From the NCBI GenBank assembly GCA_023387245.1, contig JAEWIH010000009.1, positions 1 through 10,975 on the forward strand: a stretch of DNA of 10,975 nt. Reading direction: 5' to 3'. The position numbers and the translations under genes are program-made. Below, in pieces: positions 1 through 5,088 of this stretch. Each line of letters begins with the position of its first letter. Position 1 is the stretch's first letter. A model generated the notes under the pieces. It searched no databases, was not told the DNA's origin, and saw only the letters and a program-made list of their open reading frames with translations. The stretch comes from Bacillota bacterium (GTDB taxonomy: Bacteria > Bacillota_I > Bacilli_A > Erysipelotrichales > Erysipelotrichaceae).

Positions 1-73
1 GTGTTAGCTCAGCTGGGAGAGCACCTGCCTTGCACGCAGGGGGTCATCGGTTCGATCCCGTTACGCTCCACCA
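1..73 (+). tRNA. tRNA-Ala (UGC), 5' end cut by window edge
   Basis: The cloverleaf is readable apart from the first three acceptor bases, which lie outside the window. The anticodon stem CCTGC/GCAGG encloses the loop CTTGCAC with anticodon TGC at 31-33. The T arm contains GGTTCGATCC and the gene encodes its own CCA end at 71-73. It is identical, over the part visible, to the complete copy 18 bases downstream. Confidence 0.96.
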
Positions 74-91
74 TTTATTTTTTTTATTTTT

Positions 92-167
92 GGGGTGTTA
101 GCTCAGCTGGGAGAGCACCTGCCTTGCACGCAGGGGGTCATCGGTTCGATCCCGTTACGCTCCACCA
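92..167 (+). tRNA. tRNA-Ala (UGC), complete
   Basis: A complete 76-base alanine tRNA. The acceptor strand GGGGTGT pairs with ACGCTCC and includes the G3-U70 wobble pair that alanyl-tRNA synthetase recognises. The D arm is TAGCTCAGCTGGGAGAGC, the anticodon is TGC, the T loop is TTCGATC and CCA is encoded. Only a T-rich spacer separates it from the first copy, with no terminator between them, so the two are probably cotranscribed and end at the hairpin at 183-207. Confidence 0.97.
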
Positions 168-182
168 TTATTAATAAACAAT

Positions 183-207
183 AAGGCATCTTATAGATGC
201 CTTTTTT
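183..207. terminator. Bidirectional terminator between tRNA-Ala and the minus-strand cluster
   Basis: A perfect 8-bp stem, AAGGCATC/GATGCCTT, has the loop TTATA and is followed by a T run on the plus strand, as expected for an intrinsic terminator of the tRNA transcript. On the minus strand the same stem starts just past the stop codon at 209-211 and is followed by TTATTGTTTATT, so it can also end the convergent gene. Confidence 0.85.
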
Positions 208-208
208 A

Positions 209-817
209 TTATATTCTTTTCCAATCATTGACACTGTACTCAGGATTTGCTTGATTTGAACCATCTTTCAAACACCGGTATCTAATACCATTATAATTAA
301 TAATATCACCAGCATAATATATTTTATATCTATACCAAGTATCCAGAGGATAACTAGCAACTAAAACCCACCTGCTCGAATTTTCAGGACTAACCTGAGT
401 TATTGTATTTGGAGAATGATAACGAACATTTAATACATATGTTTCATTATTATAAACAACATAGTTTCCAAATTCATAATAATTGTATCCTACATACTCA
501 GAAGTAGCCTTACTATATCGCATTTTCCGAAAAATATTCGTATTAATATTGTCTGGATCATGCCACCAATCTGTATGCGGTAAATCAAAATTAACAATAA
601 AATATTCTCCATTTTTAACTACTATATCACCCGTCCTATAATCAGCAGAAGAATCATAGGTATAAATATGATCACCGTAATAATACAAACCTGTATTAAT
701 ATGCACATCAATTTGCTTAAAAACATAAATAACTGAATTCCAATAAGCATGCACAACATTTATTGATATAATACAACATATAATTATCAACATGAATATA
801 AGAAAAATTCTTTTCAT
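209..817 (-). CDS. Secreted protein with three CBM5/12-like repeats and an 'AYW' signal-peptide end
   Basis: A 202-residue protein with no full-length family match I can name. Residues 1-24 form a signal peptide: a KR n-region, a long Ile/Leu/Cys core and a probable cleavage site at VVHA before YW. The 'AYW' end resembles that of the TasA-like neighbour. The mature part shows three degenerate copies (about 59-99, 111-153, 161-202) of the pattern Y..GD.V.YNG..Y......P..S..W..I, typical of CBM5/12-type chitin-binding modules. The last copy is clearest: YYAGDIINYNGIRYRC, then NPEYSVNDW. The first two have lost several consensus residues. The start ATG overlaps the frameshifted end of the peptidase gene (TAATG) and has an upstream AAAGG, which suggests coupled translation. 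A role as a surface or matrix protein binding polysaccharide is inference, and no catalytic domain is visible. Confidence 0.8.
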   Translation of the reverse strand: MKRIFLIFMLIIICCIISINVVHAYWNSVIYVFKQIDVHINTGLYYYGDHIYTYDSSADYRTGDIVVKNGEYFIVNFDLPHTDWWHDPDNINTNIFRKMRYSKATSEYVGYNYYEFGNYVVYNNETYVLNVRYHSPNTITQVSPENSSRWVLVASYPLDTWYRYKIYYAGDIINYNGIRYRCLKDGSNQANPEYSVNDWKRI

Positions 818-1166
818 TAATTATTTATACCTTTCATAATCATTCTATATACATAATTGACAACAAACAACAATATAATCATTATAATGCCATAAATTGA
901 ACGCAAAAAAGAAAACACATTACCAACATACGGAACAACAACAATAATATCATCTTTTTGTAAAGTATCTTTTTTTTATAAGTCGCTATCACCAAAAAGC
1001 CTGCTTTAATCGCAGGCTCCATACTATCAGTTAATACTACATAAGGTTTATATCCTAAATATTTAACTGTCAAATTAGGTGATACAAAATCAAACGATAA
1101 ATAAAACAAAAAATACAATACAAATATTAAAAATATTACTTTTTTAATATTATATAATAATTTCAT
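817..1166 (-). pseudogene. SipW/S26B-type signal peptidase, frameshifted and internally shortened
   Basis: The expected role is a membrane signal peptidase of the Ser/His (ER/SipW) class that cleaves TasA-like proteins. An N-terminal membrane segment is followed by LGYKPYVVLTDSMEPAIKAG, where SMEP carries the nucleophilic Ser. The open frame (stop at 882-884) then turns into an unrelated hydrophobic tail. At the A8G run (969-977) a -1 shift, or one added A, restores the family sequence: DTLQKDDIIVVV, then PYVGNVFSFL and a C-terminal membrane segment, ending at 817 for 116 residues. SipW-type enzymes are usually near 170-190. The piece between DDII and PYVGN, which normally holds THRIV and the KGD..D motif, is missing, so the catalytic His is absent. 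The usual SGSMEP...GDL here reads TDSMEP...GFL. ATG at 1166 is chosen because it lies one base past the upstream stop; a GTG at 1181 is an alternative. Probably inactive. Confidence 0.72.
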
Positions 1167-1167
1167 T

Positions 1168-1692
1168 TTATTGAGAAACACTAAACTTTAGATGCACTAA
1201 AATCGGTTTATTAATTATATCATCATAAACGGCTTTTGAAGCAAGTTCATCTAATGTAACTTTAATAGTAACGGTAACAGCACCACTATCATTCAATTTT
1301 ATGCTTGTAGAACTAGGATTAACAACCACTTTAGCTAAACCCCAATTACTATTACTAGCACCTTGTATTTCAGTAGTAGCAACAACACTTAAATTACCAA
1401 CTACATTATCAGCAGAAGTAACAACATTTTCACTATCTACCCATTTAACTGTTATAGTTTTTTCGACACTCTCAACATTTTGAGCACTACCACCAGCACT
1501 AAAATTTGTTTTTCCAGCAAGAACTAACTTTTTAGTTTCTACATCAGGCTCAGAAACCACCAAAGTCGTAGTAACATCTTTCCCTTGACCAATAGTAACA
1601 ACTGCACTATCTTTATTAACAGCACTAGGATTATTTATAGTACCAGCCCAATATGCATATAAGCTACCTGTAACTATAGAAACAATACACAA
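1168..1692 (-). CDS. TasA-like secreted protein with signal peptide broken by a frameshift
   Basis: The frame encodes a secreted beta-rich protein of the TasA/camelysin type: after SLYAYWAG come short Val/Thr-rich strands (VTIGQGKDVTTTLVV, then TITVKW and VTVTIKVTL). Such proteins are usually cleaved by the SipW-type peptidase encoded next to them. The in-frame start nearest the signal peptide is a TTG at 1692 with no SD, which leaves no basic n-region. The frame stays open to 1710 and encodes IFILFLLCIVSIVTG, a normal hydrophobic core. A conventional start (ATG at 1721, giving MRIR) sits in a different frame. Restoring one base near 1710-1712 would give MRIRIFILFLLCIV joined to the rest. As written, secretion should fail unless the frame is corrected. 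The stop lies one base before the peptidase ATG, as in an operon. Confidence 0.75.
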   Translation of the reverse strand: MCIVSIVTGSLYAYWAGTINNPSAVNKDSAVVTIGQGKDVTTTLVVSEPDVETKKLVLAGKTNFSAGGSAQNVESVEKTITVKWVDSENVVTSADNVVGNLSVVATTEIQGASNSNWGLAKVVVNPSSTSIKLNDSGAVTVTIKVTLDELASKAVYDDIINKPILVHLKFSVSQ

Positions 1693-1771
1693 TAAAAATA
1701 ATATAAATATCTAATTCTCATATCTTTCACAATATATTCATCCGATAATTCCCTAATAATTAAGTCATATT

Positions 1772-1788
1772 TGTCAATATTTTGTCAA
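1772..1788 (-). promoter_or_regulatory. Tandem TTGACA boxes upstream of the TasA-like gene
   Basis: On the minus strand, two exact TTGACA hexamers (1788-1783 and 1777-1772) are spaced 11 bases apart, within similar flanks (ATTGACAAAATA, ATTGACAAATAT). Either could be a -35 box for the downstream cluster. I see only weak -10 matches at a proper distance (CTTAAT at 1764-1759, 18 bases from the first box). The one-helical-turn spacing would also suit a regulator site. Confidence 0.35.
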
Positions 1789-1801
1789 TTAATAAATATA
1801 A

Positions 1802-3415
1802 CTATAAACTTATATTTTTATTAAATTCAAATCCAATATCCTTAGAATGTTGAACAACTATAATGATTTTATTTTGTTTTTCAATCAAGGAATTTATTAT
1901 TGATATATACATTTCCTTGGTTTCTATATCTAGTCCAGCATCAACTTCATCCAAAATAATTAAATCAACATAATCTATTTTTAATAACAATCTTAATAAT
2001 TGTAACTTCTTACGCTCACCACCAGATAATTTCGGATTAACAACATTTAATTTTTCATTTAAATTTATATTTAAATTTAGTCTCTTTAATAAATCATCAA
2101 TATCACTAATATCAAATTTATTTTCCGGCAAAATATTTAACAAATAATTCTCAACAGTATCATTTACAAAATAATCATTTTGATCAATATATATAATTCT
2201 AGAAAAATAGCTACTTAAATCAAGACTATCAATCAAATTATCATTAACTTTAATAACACTATTAACACCATCTTTAATCAAACCACAAAGTATTTTAATT
2301 AATGTCGATTTACCACAACCATTATTACCCTTTAATAAAACTATATCTCCCTTTTCTAAACTAAAAGTAATATTATTCAAAATATTACTATTATTTTCCC
2401 ACTTAAAATGGCAATAATTGTCAATAGCAACTTCAATTTTATTAATATTATCAATTAAAATATCCCCATTTTCATTAGATAAATTTAAAATATTATTTAC
2501 ATTATCAAAACAAATTATTGAACGATAAATTTGTTGTAATAATGTTTCAATTTTATTAATTTCTGACATTAAAAGCGAAAAAATCATTGTATAAATAATA
2601 ATACTAGTAGAATTATTAGCAACAAAAATTGATAATGTTAATGAAAATAACACTTGAATAGTTAAATTAGTTTTCCTAATTAAACCACTAAAAAAATATA
2701 TTTTTTGATCTTCTTTAATCGAAGAATCAATAAAATTAGCAACATATCTTTCAGTTTTATTAGTATAATAATTATTTAATAAATTTATTTTAACAAAGTT
2801 AATGGATTTCACAAAATCATCAATATGTTCATGTAATTTTTTTAGATAATTATTAGTTATAGATGTTTGAGATTGAATTACATGCCTAGAAATTAAAGAA
2901 ATAATAAAACCAATTAAACTAGAAATTAACATTAAAAACATGATTTGTGTATGGATAAAGTAAGCAAATAAAAACAAAATTAAAACAATCAAAATAGAAC
3001 CCGTTAAACTTGGTAATTGATGGCCAATTGTCCTAAAAATATTTAATATATCAGCATATAAAATATGACTAATTGATCCACCAACTTCCCTTTCAATAAC
3101 ATTTTCCTGACTATTAATTAAATGTTGTTGACATCTAACTAATAAATTAGAAATATATTTACCACCAAACACATCGAGTGATATGTACCATTTAATTTCT
3201 AAGAATATTGAAACAATCATAAAAAATAAAATCACAAAAATCAAAAAAAGACATAATATAATATCTTTTAACTCTATAAAATTAATTAATTTTTCTAATC
3301 CAAATGGTATAATCGCAATTATTAATGAGCAAACTAATGTATAAAATAAAGCAATCAAATAATAATATGGAAATGCTTTAATCGACTCAATAAAGTATTT
3401 AAATATTAATTTCAT
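1802..3415 (-). CDS. ABC transporter with fused membrane and ATPase domains, probable RiPP exporter
   Basis: A 537-residue type I exporter half-transporter that probably works as a dimer in the cytoplasmic membrane. The N-terminal part has about six hydrophobic segments (roughly 15-40, 52-73, 140-180, 250-285). The ATPase domain starts near 330: Walker A GNNGCGKST (363-371), Q-loop Q412, signature LSGGE (463-467), Walker B DLIILDE with catalytic E490, and H-loop H523. All key residues are present. There is no N-terminal C39 peptidase domain, so the exporter does not itself remove a leader. Its ATG directly follows the maturase stop (TAAATG), with GGGAGA inside the maturase end as the SD, so the two are translationally coupled. 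Export of the modified peptide from 4750-4866 follows from the gene order; self-protection by efflux is also possible. Confidence 0.88.
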   Translation of the reverse strand: MKLIFKYFIESIKAFPYYYLIALFYTLVCSLIIAIIPFGLEKLINFIELKDIILCLFLIFVILFFMIVSIFLEIKWYISLDVFGGKYISNLLVRCQQHLINSQENVIEREVGGSISHILYADILNIFRTIGHQLPSLTGSILIVLILFLFAYFIHTQIMFLMLISSLIGFIISLISRHVIQSQTSITNNYLKKLHEHIDDFVKSINFVKINLLNNYYTNKTERYVANFIDSSIKEDQKIYFFSGLIRKTNLTIQVLFSLTLSIFVANNSTSIIIYTMIFSLLMSEINKIETLLQQIYRSIICFDNVNNILNLSNENGDILIDNINKIEVAIDNYCHFKWENNSNILNNITFSLEKGDIVLLKGNNGCGKSTLIKILCGLIKDGVNSVIKVNDNLIDSLDLSSYFSRIIYIDQNDYFVNDTVENYLLNILPENKFDISDIDDLLKRLNLNINLNEKLNVVNPKLSGGERKKLQLLRLLLKIDYVDLIILDEVDAGLDIETKEMYISIINSLIEKQNKIIIVVQHSKDIGFEFNKNISL

Positions 3416-4525
3416 TTACAAATCTCCCTTTGTCAACATACATGTTAAAGGTGAATTTCCAAATTCAGAACCTTTATAAAAAAATGACATTAATCTACAA
3501 TTTGTAGATTTACAGTTTGATGAATAATCGCAAGATAAGCATGTTGAATTATTTTTGTTTTTTTCTTGCCTAAAATATCTAATATTTATTCCACAATCTT
3601 CCCAAACTTTTTTCAAATCATGTTCCATTACATTATATTCAAATCTAAATCTATCATCATTAGCAGCATTACAAATTTTAACATTTCCATCAGATTCAAT
3701 TGTGCACTGTGTTATTCCGCCGGTACATCTAAACCCTATATCAGCAGCATCATTATTCGGAACTCTTAATATAAAATTTTTCTTGTTAATTTCACTTATT
3801 TCTTTCAAAGAAAAAGTATTATTTTTAATTAAAGCTTGACCACTAGGAAAAACAAAATCAAAAGTATGTATAAAATTTGGATATTTAGAATAAATAAAAT
3901 TCTTGAAATTATAATAATTATCAATATTTGATTTCATTAATACTGTAGATATGCACACTTTAATATTTTTAAACTCTTTTAAAAAATCTAATAGATCAAT
4001 CACTGAATTGTAAGAATTTACATTTCCTCTAATATAATTGTGTTCATATTCAAATCCATTTAAGCTTACTTTTATCCCGAAATGAAAATTTTTATTATTT
4101 ACAACAAATTTTTTAATTACATCCGTATTAAGACTATTAGTTAAAATCCATAAATTAAAACCAGATTTAACAACATCTTCAGCAATTTTGAAAAAATCCT
4201 TATTAACTGTGCATTCTCCACCAGTGATAGAAATATTCTTAACATTCAATTTTTCAAAGTCATTTTTTAATTTTAGATAATTATTATAATTAAAGTAATA
4301 TATTTTTTCTGGTTTACCATAACTTCCATAGCAATGAATACAATTCAAATTGCAATTATTTGTTAATTCAATATTCAATGAAGTCAAAGGAAAATTTATT
4401 TTATCATCAAATTCCATAAAATATAAATCACATTTTTTCGAATTATTAAATTTTCTGTCTACAAACCCTATGTTATACAACATTTTAACAAATTTTCTTG
4501 TTTTGGAAACAACAAATACCACCAT
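3416..4525 (-). CDS. Radical SAM/SPASM peptide maturase, catalytic part (N-terminus in another frame)
   Basis: A radical SAM enzyme predicted to modify the adjacent precursor peptide, for example by a Cys-based thioether or other crosslink. In this 369-residue frame the cluster motif is C58-x3-C62-x2-C65 (NNCNLNCIHCYG) and the SAM-binding TGGE is at 101-104. A SPASM domain for auxiliary iron-sulfur clusters follows: C267, C274, the run to C285 (G280NVKIC), C329xxC332x5C338x4C343, and a last Cys at 362. The start at 4525 has no SD. Peptide-modifying SPASM enzymes usually carry about 100 residues before the CxxxCxxC motif, against 57 here. The missing part is the open frame at 4468-4683, which ends in a -1 frame break. 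Joined at about 4526, the protein would be 422 residues. As written the enzyme is poorly expressed or broken, unless the shift is programmed or a sequence error. Confidence 0.85.
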   Translation of the reverse strand: MVVFVVSKTRKFVKMLYNIGFVDRKFNNSKKCDLYFMEFDDKINFPLTSLNIELTNNCNLNCIHCYGSYGKPEKIYYFNYNNYLKLKNDFEKLNVKNISITGGECTVNKDFFKIAEDVVKSGFNLWILTNSLNTDVIKKFVVNNKNFHFGIKVSLNGFEYEHNYIRGNVNSYNSVIDLLDFLKEFKNIKVCISTVLMKSNIDNYYNFKNFIYSKYPNFIHTFDFVFPSGQALIKNNTFSLKEISEINKKNFILRVPNNDAADIGFRCTGGITQCTIESDGNVKICNAANDDRFRFEYNVMEHDLKKVWEDCGINIRYFRQEKNKNNSTCLSCDYSSNCKSTNCRLMSFFYKGSEFGNSPLTCMLTKGDL

Positions 4526-4683
4526 TTAAAATTAAATTTATCATTTAAAATATATTTTAATAGATTGTAAGAAAAACTGTCTAGTACAGCTTCTTTTCCT
4601 ATAGTAACATTCATAATAGTATATGTATTATTATTAATATTTTCCAACGTTCTAGTAATTCTTGTAAATGGTAACAATCTCAT
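4468..4683 (-). CDS. N-terminal part of the radical SAM maturase, separated by a frameshift
   Basis: This 71-residue frame has a strong SD (AGGAG, 8-10 bases before the ATG at 4683), as expected for the true start of the maturase. Residues 1-53 read as a small domain: MRLLPFTRITRT, a beta-like NTYTIMNVTIGKE, then a helix DSFSYNLLKYIL. That position and pattern suit the PqqD-like peptide-recognition (RRE) region at the start of many radical SAM maturases; the domain call is inference. After FNFK the frame runs into WWYLLF and stops at 4468, overlapping the catalytic frame by 58 bases. Adding one base in TTTAAATGG (around 4525-4529) would fuse FNFK to VVFVVSKTRKFVKMLYNIG. A stand-alone RRE protein is possible but less likely, because residues after 53 look like out-of-frame maturase. 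Confidence 0.65.
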   Translation of the reverse strand: MRLLPFTRITRTLENINNNTYTIMNVTIGKEAVLDSFSYNLLKYILNDKFNFKWWYLLFPKQENLLKCCIT

Positions 4684-4719
4684 AAATAGCTCCTATATAA
4701 TTAAACATAAAATAAGAGA

Positions 4720-4745
4720 AAGATGAAGAATTAAATCTTCATCTT
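4720..4745 (-). terminator. Hairpin between precursor peptide and maturase (attenuating terminator)
   Basis: On the minus strand, just after the precursor stop codon, a perfect 10-bp stem AAGATGAAGA/TCTTCATCTT with a 6-base loop is followed by the pyrimidine-rich TCTCTTATTTTA. The T tract is broken, so leaky termination is likely. That would give abundant precursor mRNA and little maturase and exporter mRNA, an arrangement common in peptide-modification operons. Confidence 0.7.
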
Positions 4746-4749
4746 AATA

Positions 4750-4866
4750 CTAACAACATTCTGCGCCACATTGCCAAGCAGCCTGTGCAGGTACTACTAC
4801 ACTATCAGAGCTTTTAACTTTAATGCACGGTTTTTCTTTACCAAAAAGCATTTTAAATACTTTCAT
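4750..4866 (-). CDS. RiPP precursor peptide, 38 residues, Cys-rich C-terminus
   Basis: A small gene with ATG at 4866 and TAG at 4752-4750, preceded by a good SD (GTGGTGG, six bases away) and a strong promoter. The peptide starts MKVFKMLFGKEKPCIKVK, continues through SSDSVVVPAQ and ends AAWQCGAECC, with Cys at 14, 33, 37 and 38. The basic, amphipathic start suits a leader, and the compact CGAECC tail suits a core modified by the radical SAM enzyme immediately downstream and exported by the ABC protein after it. No double-glycine site is seen. I do not recognise the family: it lacks the KGDGW motif of streptide and is shorter than SCIFF peptides. The modified product could be a bacteriocin, a signal or a metal-binding peptide; the sequence does not decide. 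Confidence 0.82.
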   Translation of the reverse strand: MKVFKMLFGKEKPCIKVKSSDSVVVPAQAAWQCGAECC

Positions 4867-4891
4867 GAAAATCCACCACACTTTATATATT

Positions 4892-4920
4892 ATTATAAAT
4901 TAAACATTTAACAACTTCAA
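4892..4920 (-). promoter_or_regulatory. Promoter of the RiPP operon
   Basis: On the minus strand, TTGAAG (-35, 4920-4915), a 17-base spacer and TATAAT (-10, 4897-4892) form a near-ideal vegetative promoter. Transcription would start about 20 bases before the precursor ATG at 4866. Between this promoter and the PTS terminator (4921-5047) I see only AT-rich sequence and no convincing gene. Confidence 0.75.
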
Positions 4921-5047
4921 TAATGCGCTTACAAAAAAATAAAAAATTATCAATTTTATTTAAAAACACAAAATAACTACAAAATAAACATTTAAAACAA
5001 TAATTAATTACTGTTGATACACCTGTTTAAAGTTATGTAATATATAC

Positions 5048-5082
5048 AAAAAAGATGAAGCATTTAAAACTTCATCTTTTTT
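5048..5082. terminator. Terminator of the amino-sugar PTS operon
   Basis: A perfect 13-bp inverted repeat, AAAAAAGATGAAG/CTTCATCTTTTTT, with a 9-base loop lies a few bases past the EIIBC stop codon. Both strands give a T run after the GC-containing stem, so it may work in both directions. The stem core AAGATGAAG also appears in the hairpin at 4720-4745. Confidence 0.88.
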
Positions 5083-5088
5083 AATACA

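Noticed and set aside
1..207. tRNA 3' end as an attachment site for an integrated element
   Set aside because: The repeated sequence is a whole second tRNA gene rather than a 3' fragment, and no integrase is visible.
1301..1483. Plus-strand open frame opposite the TasA-like gene
   Set aside because: Its Leu/Thr/Ser-rich product mirrors the Val/Thr-rich coding strand; it has no SD and no neighbours in that direction.
3555..3839. Plus-strand open frames opposite the radical SAM gene
   Set aside because: They lie antisense to the SPASM region, have no SD or recognisable domain, and are explained as reverse-complement shadows of a low-complexity AT-rich gene.
4921..5047. Possible second small peptide gene in the AT-rich gap
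   Set aside because: Short frames on the minus strand end within a few codons and none has an SD.
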